A DNA stretch of 64,000 bases, taken from the NCBI GenBank assembly GCA_016432725.1, contig JACJDG010000003.1, positions 4,774,001 through 4,838,000 on the forward strand, written 5' to 3'. Position 1 is the first letter of the stretch. Every line of letters begins with the position of its first letter. Origin of the DNA: Streptomyces sp. DHE7-1 (GTDB taxonomy: Bacteria > Actinomycetota > Actinomycetes > Streptomycetales > Streptomycetaceae). Positions 26,244 through 37,752 of this stretch are shown here, piece after piece. The notes under the pieces are model-generated. The model did no database searches. It had not been told where the DNA came from and saw only the letters and a program-made list of their open reading frames with translations. The position numbers and the translations under genes were made by a program.

Positions 26244-26561
26244 TTAAAGTCCGAGGCGTTCCCTGCGTACCGAATACACCACGAACCCGGCGCCCACGGC
26301 GAGGAAGAGGCTGCCGCCGACGACGTACGGCGTGGTGTCGAAGCTGCCGGTGTCGGCCAGCTCCGTGGTGTCCGCGGCGTCGGCCGTCGTGGCCTCGCTC
26401 ACGGCCTTCGCCTGCTGGGTGACCGGTGTCGTCGAGGCCACCTCGGTCGTCGCTCTCGCCGTGTCGTCCTGGGACGCGTTGGCGGACGGGACGAACCACA
26501 GGGCGCACAGCAGCGTCCCCGCGGCGGTGGCGGTCAGCAGCGGACGGCGAGCGGATGACAC
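26244..26561 (-). CDS. small LAxTG sortase-anchored surface protein
   Basis: A 105-residue protein with three clear parts. First is an N-terminal signal peptide (RRPLLTATAAGTLLCALWFV then PSANA). Next is a short Thr/Ala-rich mature region. Last is a C-terminal cell-wall sorting signal LADTG followed by a hydrophobic helix VVGGSLFLAVGAGFVVYSV and the basic tail RRERLGL. LAxTG is the motif used by class E sortases of Streptomyces. After processing only about 50 residues would remain attached to peptidoglycan, similar in scale to short chaplins or wall spacers but without their sequence signature. GTG start 26561. Confidence 0.8.
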   Translation of the reverse strand: MSSARRPLLTATAAGTLLCALWFVPSANASQDDTARATTEVASTTPVTQQAKAVSEATTADAADTTELADTGSFDTTPYVVGGSLFLAVGAGFVVYSVRRERLGL

Positions 26562-26671
26562 GGAATATCGATCCCCTTGTGACGCTGGCGAATTGGCCGT
26601 GTGGGGCGATGTTAGTGAAAGTCGCGGGTCACAGGAAAGTCACGGGGGGTTTCAGTCGTACGCTCCCGTCC

Positions 26672-27019
26672 ATGAACACGGAAGAGACATCCAGATTTGT
26701 CCGCCTTCGGGTGGAGTTGGTCCTCGAGGTTGAGGACGAGGACGGGCTGACCAAGGCCGCGCTGCGCCGCCTCGCCGCCGATCCGGAGGTGCCGCAGGAG
26801 GAGCGCTCGCACGCCGAGAGCGCTGTGACGGAAGACACCGCGGAGGCCCTTGCGTATCTCGTGGACCCGTTCGACCTGGTCAGCGAGGTGCCCGGGGTGG
26901 AACTCCAACAGGCTTCCTGGTCCTGCGAGAGCATCGACTACGACCCCGACGCACCGGACTGGGACATGGACGAGGATGATGGGGAGGAGGGCGACGAAGA
27001 AGAGGGCGGCATCGGCTGA
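26672..27019 (+). CDS. small acidic protein of unknown function
   Basis: A 115-residue soluble protein from ATG 26672 (MNTEETSRFVRLRVELVLEV). It has a predicted alpha/beta N-terminal region, then a helical segment TKAALRRLAADPEVP, and ends in a strongly acidic tail (DWDMDEDDGEEGDEEEGG). Followed by a clear terminator, so it is probably a single-gene transcript. I do not recognise the family. Confidence 0.7.
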   Translation: MNTEETSRFVRLRVELVLEVEDEDGLTKAALRRLAADPEVPQEERSHAESAVTEDTAEALAYLVDPFDLVSEVPGVELQQASWSCESIDYDPDAPDWDMDEDDGEEGDEEEGGIG

Positions 27020-27040
27020 GCGTCCCGGGGCACTTGTGCA

Positions 27041-27066
27041 CCCCGGACGGCAACCGCCGTCCGGGG
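27041..27066 (+). terminator. intrinsic terminator
   Basis: CCCCGGACGGC and GCCGTCCGGGG form an 11-bp perfect stem with a 4-nt loop, followed by CTTTGT. It ends the small acidic protein gene. Confidence 0.8.
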
Positions 27067-27238
27067 CTTTGTCGTCTCAGGGGGCGCACGGACGACTTCG
27101 GTACCACCCGGTCGCCGGCGGGCGTGGGGAGACCCACACCCGTGGGCCGTGTGGAGCGGAACGGATCGACCGTAGCGTGGAAGGTTCCCATGGGGACTCG
27201 GGGTTCTCGCGATTTCGGCAACGATGGAGAAGCGTGTG

Positions 27239-28489
27239 ATGACGGACAGTAAGCGGCGCAAGGGCCTGACGGTCGCGTCCGCACTGCTCGGCGGTGTGCT
27301 GGTACTCACCGGATGTTCCGGGGGCGACGACGACGCCAAGGCCTCCGGCAGCGGTGACACCTCGCAGGCCAAGGCCGACGAGGCAGCCGCCAAGAAGTCC
27401 TCCGAGGCCCAGATCACCATCACGCCGAAGGACGGCTCCAACAACGCCTCCATCAACAACTCGGCCGCCGTCAAGGTGGCCAAGGGCACCCTCACCAACG
27501 TGTCCATGACCACCGAGGACGGCAAGGCCGTGTCCGGCGCGCTGTCCGCCGACCGGACGAGCTGGAAGCCCAGCGCGCAGCTCGACCGGTCGACCACCTA
27601 CAAGCTCGCCGCCGAGGCCAAGGACTCCGCGGGCCGGGTGGCCCACGAGAACGCCTCCTTCACCACGGTCTCCCCGACCAACAGCTTCATAGGCAACTTC
27701 TCGCCGGAGAACGGTTCGACCGTCGGCGTGGGCATGCCGGTCTCGATCAACTTCGACAAGGCGATCACCAACAAGGCCGCCGTGCAGAAGGGGATCTCGG
27801 TCACCTCCAGCAGCGGTCAGGAGGTCGTGGGGCACTGGTTCAACGCCAACCGCATCGACTTCCGCCCGGAGGCGTACTGGAAGGAGAACTCCACCGTCAC
27901 GCTGAAGCTCGCGCTCGACGGTGTCGAGGGCGCCTCCGGCGTCTTCGGTGTGCAGCAGAAGACGGTCACCTTCCACATCGGCCGCAACCAGGTCTCCTAC
28001 GTCGACGCGCAGACCAAGAAGATGAAGGTCACGCAGGACGGCAGGACGGTCAAGACCATACCGATCTCCGCCGGTTCGCCGGACAACAAGACGTACGAGG
28101 GCATCATGGTGATGTCCGAGAAGTTCAAGGAGACGCGCATGAACGGCGCGACCGTGGGCTTCACCGACGACGACGGCAAGGGCGAGTACGACATCAAGGA
28201 CGTGCCGCACGCCATCCGGCTGACCAGCTCCGGCACCTTCCTGCACGGCAACTACTGGGGCGCGAAGTCCATCTTCGGCAGCGTCAACACCAGCCACGGC
28301 TGCGTGGGCCTGTCCGACACCAAGGGCGCCAAGGACCCCAGCACCCCCGCCGCCTGGGTCTACGACCACTCCCTCGTCGGTGACGTCGTGGTGGTCCGGC
28401 ACACCGGCGACAAGACCGTCTCCCCGGACAACGGCCTCAACGGCTGGAACATGGACTGGGCGCAGTGGAAGGCCGGTTCGGCCGTCTGA
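27239..28489 (+). CDS. L,D-transpeptidase lipoprotein (Ig-like domains + YkuD)
   Basis: Makes 3-3 peptidoglycan cross-links on the outer face of the membrane. The signal peptide ends in the lipobox VLTGCSGG. Two Ig-like domains follow (about 55-150 and 155-260, with FSPENGSTVGVGMPVSINFD opening the second). The C-terminal YkuD domain carries the catalytic signature HGNYWG and later NTSHGCVGLSD, which supplies the active-site His and Cys. Architecture equals the mycobacterial LdtMt2 type. ATG 27239 (MTDSKRRKG) is preferred over an upstream ATG at 27224 because the ribosome site GGAGAAG fits it. Confidence 0.93.
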   Translation: MTDSKRRKGLTVASALLGGVLVLTGCSGGDDDAKASGSGDTSQAKADEAAAKKSSEAQITITPKDGSNNASINNSAAVKVAKGTLTNVSMTTEDGKAVSGALSADRTSWKPSAQLDRSTTYKLAAEAKDSAGRVAHENASFTTVSPTNSFIGNFSPENGSTVGVGMPVSINFDKAITNKAAVQKGISVTSSSGQEVVGHWFNANRIDFRPEAYWKENSTVTLKLALDGVEGASGVFGVQQKTVTFHIGRNQVSYVDAQTKKMKVTQDGRTVKTIPISAGSPDNKTYEGIMVMSEKFKETRMNGATVGFTDDDGKGEYDIKDVPHAIRLTSSGTFLHGNYWGAKSIFGSVNTSHGCVGLSDTKGAKDPSTPAAWVYDHSLVGDVVVVRHTGDKTVSPDNGLNGWNMDWAQWKAGSAV

Positions 28490-28513
28490 TCCCGCGCTCC
28501 CCGCGCCTTCGCT

Positions 28514-28546
28514 CCGGTGCCGCCCCTGTCCCAGGGGCGGCACCGG
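28514..28546 (+). terminator. intrinsic terminator of the L,D-transpeptidase gene
   Basis: A perfect 15-bp stem CCGGTGCCGCCCCTG with a 3-nt loop and a following GTTTTC run. Confidence 0.9.
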
Positions 28547-28643
28547 CGTTTTCCCGGCCCTTCCCGGGCCGGGGCGCAGCCTTCTCATGGTTCTTTTATT
28601 TCGGCCTTATCGAGTCATCACGGTCCGTCCCTAGCTTGCGGGC

Positions 28644-30116
28644 ATGTTCTTCACCTACCTGAGGCGCGAACTGCGCCGCCGTAGAAAGGCGGCCCTCGTC
28701 GTCGCCTCCGGTCTCGCGCTCGGCATCGCGCTCGTCATCGTGGTCAGCTCGGTGTCCAGCGGCATGGGGAAGGCCCAGGACAAGGTCCTGCAGTCGCTGT
28801 ACGGGCTGGGCACGGACATGACCGTGACCAAGGCCGCGCCGGCGGCCACCGGCGACGCGCAGCGGCCGCGCTTCCGGTTCGACGCGCAGAACGACGGCGA
28901 CTCCAAGTCCCAGAGCAGCGACCGGGTCATGGTGCAGGGTTTCACCACCCTCGCCGCCTCGACCGTCACCGAGGTCGCGGACCAGCAGGGGGTCTCCTCG
29001 GCCGTCGGCGGGCTCAACCTCAGCGTGGTGAAGGTCGACGGCCGTTTCACCCGGGGCCAGTTCCAGCAGAACGGCGGCGGCACCCAGCAGGGCCGTCCCG
29101 GCGGCGCCGGGGGCGGACAGCCGCAGGGCGAGGTCCGCGGCGGCGGCGCCGACTTCGACATCAACCAGTACACCGTCTTCGGCACCGACGTCACCAGGAC
29201 CGCGCTCGGGCCGCTGACCTCCTCGAAGATCACCAGTGGCCGCACCTTCCGGACCACCGAGACCGACGCCAGGGTGGCCGTGGTCGACTCGGCGTACGCC
29301 AGGACGAAGAAGTACAAGGTCGGTTCGACCGTCACCGTGAAGGGCACCGGGTTCAAGGTGATCGGCATCGCCACCGCCGACAGCGGTGACGCGGCGGCCG
29401 ACCTGTACGTACCGCTGAAGCGGGCGCAGACCCTCGCCGGCGAGAAGAACAAGATCACCACGATCTACGTCAAGGCGGCCGACTCGCAGCGGATCGACTC
29501 GGTCAAGAGCGCCGTCCGGAAGAACGTGCCGGGTACGACCGTCACCACCTCCGCCGACCTGGCCAAGACCGTCTCCGGTTCGCTGTCCACCGCCTCCTCG
29601 CTCGCGACCAAGGTCGGCAAGTGGCTGTCGATCGCGGTGCTCGTGGCCGCGTTCCTGGTGGCCGGTCTGCTCACCTCCGCCGCGGTCTCCCGGCGGGTGC
29701 GCGAGTTCGGCACGCTGAAGGCGCTGGGCTGGAAGTCGGGCCGGGTGATCCGGCAGGTGGTCGGCGAGGCCGTCGTCAACGGCCTGGTCGGCGGCGCCCT
29801 CGGCATCGCGCTCGGCCTCGCGGGCGCCTACGCCGTGACGGCGGTCAGCCCCAGCCTGCAGGCGCAGCTCGGCGGCACGGGCGGCGGCGGACTCGGCGGC
29901 GGGCTCGGCGGCGGCACGGGCGGCGGCGGTGGCTTCGGCGGACCCGGGCGGCAGGCCGCCAGGACCCTCGAAGTGACCCTCACGGCACCGGTCGGCGTCA
30001 CCACGATCGTCCTGGCGGTGGGCCTCGCGGTCGCGGGCGGCCTGATCGCGGGCGCGTTCGGCGGCTGGCGGGCGTCGCGGCTGCGTCCGGCCGACGCGCT
30101 GCGGCGCGTGGAGTAG
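28644..30116 (+). CDS. ABC transporter permease (MacB/FtsX-like)
   Basis: A 490-residue membrane protein. The first helix is at residues 15-34 (ALVVASGLALGIALVIVVSS), a large extracytoplasmic domain spans about 35-325, and three C-terminal helices include WLSIAVLVAAFLVAGLLTSA. This is the MacB/FtsX topology, often used for lipoprotein or peptide export and envelope stress. The extracytoplasmic domain and the last loop carry Gly/Gln-rich low-complexity inserts (around GGAGGGQPQG and GGGLGGGLGGG). The ATP-binding partner follows 68 nt downstream. Confidence 0.88.
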   Translation: MFFTYLRRELRRRRKAALVVASGLALGIALVIVVSSVSSGMGKAQDKVLQSLYGLGTDMTVTKAAPAATGDAQRPRFRFDAQNDGDSKSQSSDRVMVQGFTTLAASTVTEVADQQGVSSAVGGLNLSVVKVDGRFTRGQFQQNGGGTQQGRPGGAGGGQPQGEVRGGGADFDINQYTVFGTDVTRTALGPLTSSKITSGRTFRTTETDARVAVVDSAYARTKKYKVGSTVTVKGTGFKVIGIATADSGDAAADLYVPLKRAQTLAGEKNKITTIYVKAADSQRIDSVKSAVRKNVPGTTVTTSADLAKTVSGSLSTASSLATKVGKWLSIAVLVAAFLVAGLLTSAAVSRRVREFGTLKALGWKSGRVIRQVVGEAVVNGLVGGALGIALGLAGAYAVTAVSPSLQAQLGGTGGGGLGGGLGGGTGGGGGFGGPGRQAARTLEVTLTAPVGVTTIVLAVGLAVAGGLIAGAFGGWRASRLRPADALRRVE

Positions 30117-30184
30117 CCGCCGGCCCGCACGAAGACACGGCACCCGACGACGCGCATCCACCGAACGCCCACTCAGGAGTCCCC

Positions 30185-30867
<683 letters not shown>

Positions 30868-31096
30868 CGGCGCATAACACCGCTCGCACTCGGGGGACCG
30901 CGCGGTTGTGCAACGGTGTCCCGCCCGGCGCGTAACAGTTCCTGGCGGGGCTTTCCGCCTCTCTCCCCCTCTTGAGCCGTCTGATCGGCCCCCGCCATAC
31001 TGCGTGCCCCGGGGGAGTTGGCGTGCATGTGTACGAATCTTCCCCCGGCCGGGTGAACGGGGAATTCGCCCGGTACCTCATCTCCAGGGGGAGATC

Positions 31097-34000
31097 TTGC
31101 GCAGACAAGTGAAAAGAGCAGCTGCGGCCGGTGTGGCCACCGCCGCAGCCGTCGCCCTCGCAGCGGGAATGACCAGCCCCGCGTCGGCGAAGCCCGGCCC
31201 GCAGGCCCCGGCCGGCGCCTCCTCGTTCAGCGCCAGGCACCACGTCACCCTGATCACCGGTGACCGCGTGGCCCTCGACGGCAAGGGCCGGGTCGTCGGC
31301 CTGCGCCGGGCCGAGGGGCGCGCGCACATACCGTTCCAGGTCCGCCGGGCCCACGGACACACCCTGGTCGTCCCGGCCGACGCGGCCCGCCTGGTCGCCG
31401 ACGGCACGCTGGACCAGCGGCTGTTCGACATCACCGAGCTGAACCGCGCGGCCACCCGCAGAGCCCAGAGGAACGGCCTGAAGGTCATCGTCGGCTACCG
31501 CGGCACCGCCACCGCCGCCAGGGCCGGCGTCCGCGACGCCGGCCGGCTGCGCCGCAGCCTCAAGACGCTGAATGCGGACGCCGTGCAGGCCCCGGCCCGG
31601 CAGACCGGCGGACTGTGGGACGCGGTGACCAGCGGCGACCGGGCCGCCTCCGGCATCGCCCACGTCTGGCTCGACGGCGTCCGCCAGGCCGCCCTGGACA
31701 AGTCCGTTCCGCAGATCGGCGCCCCGACCGCCTGGGCGGCCGGCTACACCGGCAAGGGCGTGAAGGTCGCCGTCCTGGACACCGGGGTGGACGCGACCCA
31801 CCCGGACCTCAAGGACCAGGTGATCGGCGCCCGGAACTTCACCGCCGCCGCCGACGCCACCGACCACTTCGGGCACGGCACGCACGTCGCGTCCATCGTG
31901 GCGGGCACCGGCGCCAAGTCGGGCGGCAGGTACAAGGGCGTCGCGCCGGACGCCGAGATCCTCAACGGCAAGGTCCTGGACGACTCCGGCTCCGGTGACG
32001 ACTCCGGCATCCTCGCCGGCATGGAGTGGGCGGCCGCGCAGGGCGCCTCGGTCGTCAACCTCAGCCTCGGCGGCTACGACACGCCCGAGGTGGACCCGCT
32101 CGAGGCGGAGGTCGACAAGCTATCCGCCGAGAAGGGCATCCTGTTCGCGATCGCCGCCGGCAACGACGGGCCCCAGTCGATCGGTTCGCCGGGCAGCGCG
32201 GACGCCGCCCTCACCGTGGGCGCCGTCGACAAGAAGGACAGGCTGGCGGACTTCTCCTCCACCGGACCGCGGACCGGCGACGGCGCCATCAAGCCGGACG
32301 TCACCGCGCCCGGCGTCGACATCACCGCCGCCGCGGCCAAGGGCAGCGTCATCGACAAGGAGGTCGGCGAGAAGCCCGAGGGCTACCTGACCATCTCCGG
32401 CACCTCGATGGCCACCCCGCACGTCGCGGGCGCCGCCGCGATCCTGAAGCAGGAGCACCCGGACTGGGGCTACGCCGAGCTGAAGGGCGCGCTCACCGGC
32501 TCCGCCAAGGGCGGCAAGTACACCCCGTTCCAGCAGGGTTCGGGCCGGATCGCGGTCGACCGGGCGATCAGGCAGTCCGTGGTCGCCGAGCCCGTATCGG
32601 TCGGCTTCGGCACCCAGGCCTGGCCGCACACCGACGACAAGCCGGTCACCAGGCGGCTGACGTACCGCAACCTCGGCGACGAGGCCGTACGGCTCCACCT
32701 GACGAGCACCGGGACCGACCCCAGGGGCCACGCCGCCCCGGCGGGCTTCTTCGAACTCGCCGCGACCACGGTGACCGTCCCCGCGCACGGCACGGCCTCG
32801 GTCGGCCTCACCGCCGACACCCGGCTGGGCGGCACCACCGACGGCGCCTACTCCGCCTACGTGACCGCGACCGGCGGCGGGCAGAGCGTCCGCACGGCCG
32901 CCGCCGTGCAGCGCGAGGTGGAGTCGTACGACCTGACCCTCAGGTTCATCGGCCGCGACGGCAGGCCGGCCCCGTACTACGGCGCCGACCTGACCGGTGT
33001 CGCGGGCCTGGCGAACGGCCGGTCCCTGAACCCGTACGACGAGTCCGGCACGGTGAAGGTGCGCGCCCCAAGGGCACGTACATCCTCAACAGCGGGGTCT
33101 TCGTCGACCCGGAGGACGCCGCCAAGGGCGTCGACTGGATCGCGCAGCCGAAGCTGACCGTCACCGGGAAGCGGACGGTCACCGTCGACGCGCGCAAGGC
33201 CAGGCCGGTGGACATCACGGCGCCCGCCTCCCGCGCCAGGTCCGAGTTCGCCGCACCGGAGTTCGACGTCACCGCCGGCGACGTCCAGTACGGGTACGGC
33301 TGGCTGCTCGACTCGTACAAGAACTTCCGCACCGCGGCCCTGGGCCCGCGGCCGGCCTCCGGCACCCTGTTCCAGCAGTGGGACGGCCACTGGTCGAAGG
33401 GCGCGACGGAGGAGTACGCCATCACCTCCGGCGGTCCGGTCGGGCAGCTCGCCACCGGCTACACCAAGCACTACAGGGCGAGCGAACTCGCCACGGTCAA
33501 GACCCGGATGGGCGCCTCCGCCGGCGGCAAGAAGGGTTCCGTGAGCGCGGTGGGGTGGCTGCCCGGCAGCGGCAGCGCCTCCTCGATCAGCATCCCGCGG
33601 AAGCTGCCCGGCACCCGTACCCTGCACCTGTCCGCCAAGGGCGGCGTGCGCTGGCAGTTCGAGTTCGAGCAGGACGGCGGGGTCGACGAGGACGGCTTCC
33701 CCGTCGCCGACGGCGGCTACACGTCCGACCCGCGGCCGTTCGCAGCGGGCAGGACGTACACCAGGACCTTCAACACCGCCGTCTTCGCCCCGCACGTCGG
33801 AGCGGACCTCGGCGTCTTCCGGGACGGCAACGAGATCTACGGCTCGCTGCCGCTGTTCGCCGACGGCGCCGGGCACAGCGGGTACTCGACGTTCTCCTCG
33901 GTGCGCACGGTCCTGTACCGCGACGGCGTCAAGATCGGCTCCAACGACGACCCGCTGTTCGGCGGCGAGACCTTCAAGGTCCCGGCCGGTGACGCCGCCT

Positions 34001-34410
34001 ACCGGCTGACCACCTCGGTCCGGCGTCCGGCGACGGTCGCCAGGGCCTCCTCGCGGATCGACGCGAGCTGGACCTTCCGCTCGAAGAAGCCCGCCAGCGG
34101 CTTCGCCGAACTCCCCGTCTCCGCACTCCACTTCGGCGTGAAGACCGGTCTGGACAGCCGCGTCGAGGCCGGGAAGAGGACCACTTTCCCGGTCACCGTC
34201 GAGGGCGCGGCCGCGGGCCGCGGCCTGAAGTCCCTGAAGGTGTACGTCTCCTACGACGGGAAGACCTTCGAGCGGACCGAGGTCCGCGACGGCAGGATCA
34301 CCGTGAAGAACCCGGCGCGGAACAAGTCCGTCTCGTTCCGCGCCAGTATCACCGACAAGAAGGGCGACAAGGCGCTGATCACCGTCTACGACGCCTACTA
34401 CGGCAAGTGA
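31097..34410 (+). CDS. secreted S8 (subtilisin-like) serine protease (one apparent frameshift)
   Basis: TTG start at 31097 behind GGGGGAG; the signal peptide RRQVKRAAAAGVATAAAVA ends near ASAKPG. A propeptide of about 190 residues precedes the catalytic domain: Asp in VAVLDTGVDATHPDL, His in HFGHGTHVASIVAG, the Asn-containing AIAAGNDGP, and Ser in SGTSMATPHVAGAAA. The C-terminal ~550 residues are beta-rich accessory domains. The frame breaks near 33065 inside this part; one restored base gives 1104 residues. Large Streptomyces subtilases of this size are exported and thought to process extracellular proteins. Preceded by about 230 nt of non-coding sequence. Confidence 0.92.
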
Positions 34411-34442
34411 GCGGCGGGCAGCGGCCCGCGGTGCACTGAGCC

Positions 34443-34475
34443 GGGGCGTGCCGGGAGCGGCTTCCGGCACGCCCC
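34443..34475 (+). terminator. intrinsic terminator of the S8 protease gene
   Basis: GGGGCGTGCCGG pairs perfectly with CCGGCACGCCCC across a 9-nt loop, 33 nt after the stop. Confidence 0.8.
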
Positions 34476-34516
34476 TCGCCGTGTACCGGCGCACCCGGCC
34501 GACGTAGGGTCCCCTC

Positions 34517-35029
34517 GTGACCGCCGCCCTGACCGCAATGATCACAGCCGTCGTCGGTGTCCTCGGCACGCTGTTCGCGCCGGTGCTCGCGCAGCGCCAC
34601 TCCGACCGGCGGCGCCTCCAGGAGGCGGCGGGGGACGAGCGGCGGCGGCGGTACGAGGAGCGGCGCGCCGCCTACACCGCCATGAACCGGGCCTCGCGCC
34701 AGTTCCACACCCTGCTGAAGGACGCCCTGCACCGGGTGCGCGACGGCGTCTACGCCGGACCGGACCGGGAGCAGCTCGAGGACGCCCGGCGGGAGTACCG
34801 CGACCGGTACGCCGAGGCGCAGATGGTGGTGCCGGAGCGGATCCTGGACGCGTCCCGGGCCGTCAACGAGGTACTGGCCCGCGTCGACGCCGTGGTCAAA
34901 CGGCTCGACCGGGGGCTGGCCCGCGAGGGCGAGAGCGCCGAAGGGGCCCTGCGCGACCTGAAGGAGGCCGAGCCCCTGCTCACCGCGATGCGCCGGCTCA
35001 TGCGGGCCGACCTGGGCGTCGAGGACTAG
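34517..35029 (+). CDS. membrane-anchored coiled-coil protein of unknown function
   Basis: A 170-residue protein from GTG 34517. One N-terminal membrane helix (ALTAMITAVVGVLGTLFAPVL) is followed by a long charged helical region (RRRYEERRAAYTAMNRASRQ and later segments) suited to a coiled coil. Related proteins are frequent in Streptomyces; the function is not known. Its stop codon TAG is part of the CTAG at the left boundary of the accessory island, so the island abuts but does not truncate the gene. Confidence 0.75.
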   Translation: MTAALTAMITAVVGVLGTLFAPVLAQRHSDRRRLQEAAGDERRRRYEERRAAYTAMNRASRQFHTLLKDALHRVRDGVYAGPDREQLEDARREYRDRYAEAQMVVPERILDASRAVNEVLARVDAVVKRLDRGLAREGESAEGALRDLKEAEPLLTAMRRLMRADLGVED

Positions 35030-35052
35030 AGCGTGTCTCTTTAGCGGGACGT

Positions 35053-35062
35053 CCTGAGTCAG
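35053..35062. repeat. left terminal inverted repeat candidate
   Basis: CCTGAGTCAG, complementary to 43075-43084 at the right edge of the island. Confidence 0.5.
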
Positions 35063-35226
35063 TTCCCTGAAGAGGCGTTGACCGGCGTCGATGAGGATCG
35101 AAGCTGATGGTGGACAACCAGCAAAGCTCAATCATGCGCGGTGGCCAGGGCATCTGCTTGACTTGTAGATCGTTTCGCCCCTGCTAACTCCTTGAGGCCG
35201 TGTTGGCCCGAAAAGAGAGGCACCTG
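35063..35226. other. island leader before the prolyl oligopeptidase gene
   Basis: No convincing coding frame. A TTGACT at 35158 and TAACTC about 21 nt later are too far apart for a standard promoter. I see no other signal. Confidence 0.3.
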
Positions 35227-37310
35227 ATGGCCAGGCCAACGCTGCCTATAGAGGTCCCCCCACGCGCCGCCTCCCTGAGAGCGGATACACGCTGCATGGC
35301 CGACGCTACGAGGACCCGTATGTCTGGCTGGAACGGCTCGACGACGACGAGACGGTCGCCTGGATCGCTGCCCAGGAGACGGTCACCCGCACGGTACTCG
35401 ACAGCGTCCCTGGACGCGATTTTTTGCGCACTGCCGTCGCCCGTTCCGCTCGCTACGCACGTCTGTCCCCACCGGTCCTTGCGGGCCGAGGCGGACGCAC
35501 TTTCCTTTGGCAGGCCGGTGCCGATGACGAGAAGTCCGCCCTGGTGATGCACCGTTCGACCGGCGCCCCTTCAGAAACCGTGCTCGACCCGGGCGCTTGG
35601 CCGGCAGGCGACGTCCTGGTATTCGCCGAACCGTCCCCCGACGGCACCATGGTGGCATTCGGCCGGGCCAGCGGGAGCACCCACAACGCGGTGATCCGTG
35701 TTCTTGACGTCGGGACCGGCCAACTCTTGCCCGACCGACTGCGAGGCACCGACCACGGATCGGTCGCCTGGCGACTCGATTCGTCCGGGTTCTTCTACAC
35801 CGCCTGCCCAGATCCCGGCGAGGTCCCGCCCGACGAGGAGGCCTACTGGCACGCTGTCTACGACCACCGGATCGGCTCGGACACCCCGGCCCGCAAGGTC
35901 TTCGGGGACGATTCTGACAAGGACCACTGGTGCACCGTGAGCACCAGCGAGTGTGGCCGGTACGCCGTAATCACCGTGTGGGACTTCGTGCACGCCAACG
36001 ACATTACGCTGCTGCGCCTCAGCGACAACGAATCGATCCCGGTGGCCACCGGAATGCGGTCGGTCAACCAGGTGCAGGTGATCGACGATTCGGTACTCGT
36101 GCAGACCGACCTCGACGCGCCGCGCGGACGTCTGTGCAGGGCTCCCCTCACCGACCCGACCTCGTGGCACACGCTTATCCCGGAAAGCCCAGACATCCTG
36201 CAGACCGTCGCCGGGATCGGGGGTCGCCTCTACACCGTCTACTCGCACGCCGCCTCGCACCGGGTGGCCGTCTACGCCGAGGACGGCACTCATTTGAGGG
36301 ACCTGGCGCTCCCGTCCCTCGGCTCGGTCAACCGGAACGAGGGGGAGGGTGTCGTCAGCGGGGTCACCGGCTCCTGGCACGGCGACGACGTGTGGGTGGC
36401 CTTCACTTCGTTCGTGCAGCCGCCGTCGGTCTACAAATACCACTACGCACACGACCGCCTGGAGGCCTACCACGTACCGGACGCCGGCCTCGACCCGGCC
36501 GCGTACACCACGCAGCAGGTCTGGTACGAGTCGGCCGACGGCACCCCCGTGTCGATGTTCCTTGTCTACCGCACCGACCTGCCGCGCGACGGACGGCGAC
36601 CGGTCCGGCTCAGCGGCTACGGAGGCTTCAACATCCCCGTGGAACCGCGCTTCTCAGCTGTTAGCGCCGCCTGGCTGAAGCTCGGCGGAGTGCTGGCCCA
36701 CGCCAACATACGCGGCGGCGGCGAATACGGCCGCACCTGGCACCAGGCAGCCGTCGGCATGCGCCGACAGAACGCCTTCGACGACTACATCGCCGCGGCC
36801 CGCCATCTGGTCGCCACCGGATGGACCACCCCCGACAGGATCGCCTCGCGCGGCAACAGCAACGGCGGCCTGATGGTCGCCGTCACCGCACTGCAAGCAC
36901 CCGAAGCGTTTGGCGCCGTCTACTGCCGCGCACCCCTGCTCGACATGCTGCGCTTTCCCACCTTCCCCAACCTCAGTGGCACTACCGTTGAATACGGCTC
37001 GCCGGACGACCCCGACGAGTGCGCCTACCTCGCCGCCTACTCGCCCTACCACAACGTACGGCGCGACCGCCGCTACCCGGTGATGGCGATCGCGTCAGCA
37101 CTCAACGATCGCACCGTACCGCCGCACGACCCGCTCAAGATGATCGCGGCCCTCCAAGCCGACGCCCCGCAGGGCGGCCCCTACCTGCTGGTACCGCTAC
37201 GTGACTCCGGCCACGGCGGAGGAACCACCCTGTCGGCCCTCATCGAGCAGGACGTCGACGAGCTGAGCTTCCTCTGCTGGGCCCTCGGCATTCCAGCGCG
37301 GCCGAGGTGA
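35227..37310 (+). CDS. prolyl oligopeptidase, S9 family (one apparent frameshift)
   Basis: Serine peptidase of the alpha/beta-hydrolase plus beta-propeller type, cleaving short peptides after Pro. ATG 35227 gives MARPTLPIEVPP. One C is missing from a six-C run near 35257, after which the frame continues with RRYEDPYVWLERLDDDE, the expected N-terminal S9A segment. Catalytic residues are visible: Ser in ASRGNSNGGLMVAV, Asp in ALNDRTVPPHD, and His in LRDSGHGGGT. Restored length is 694 residues, typical for the family. No signal peptide is seen, so it is probably cytosolic. It lies in the accessory island with lower GC3 than flanking genes, suggesting horizontal acquisition. Neighbours give no clear peptide substrate. 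Confidence 0.9.
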
Positions 37311-37334
37311 TCGGTGGCTGATCAGGCGGAGACT

Positions 37335-37752
37335 AGCCTCTCCGGGATCGGCCCAGACCGTGGTCGTTGGGTTCCATGCGGCTTCCGCCCGGCGGTTTCT
37401 TATGGGCCTGGCCGTCGCGGCGGGCGCCTGCGGCGTGCTGATGGGCCCGGCAGATCGTGGAGTCGACGTTGACCTCCTACGTGATCAGCCCTGCTGGATC
37501 CGCCGGAGCCTACAGTCCAGTCAGCAGCACCGGACAGGTGCCGTCACGTTGCCATCGGCGGAAGAGTCCGTAGCCCGTCTGCCACGGCCCGTATCCCGAC
37601 GGCAGATTCCGCCACGGAGTACCGGTCCGCACCCGCCACCGGATCCCGCCTATCAGCTTCCGTCGACCCAGCGACGGCCGACCCAACATCGCGACCGGCA
37701 ACAACGGCTCCAGCACCGCCAACTGCTGGTCAGAAAGATCCCCTCGCCCCAC
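37335..37752 (-). pseudogene. IS5-family transposase, N-terminal remnant
   Basis: Reading leftward from GTG 37752: GRGDLSDQQLAVLEPLLP, then RWRVRTGTPWRNLPSGYGPW, the DUF4096-type N-terminus of IS5-family transposases. At LIT the reading frame meets TAG where the family has a Trp before EVNVDST. It then continues with VDSTICRAHQHAAGARRDG and stops again after DHGLGRSR. The catalytic C-terminal half is absent. It is 25 nt past the oligopeptidase stop and in opposite orientation. Confidence 0.8.
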
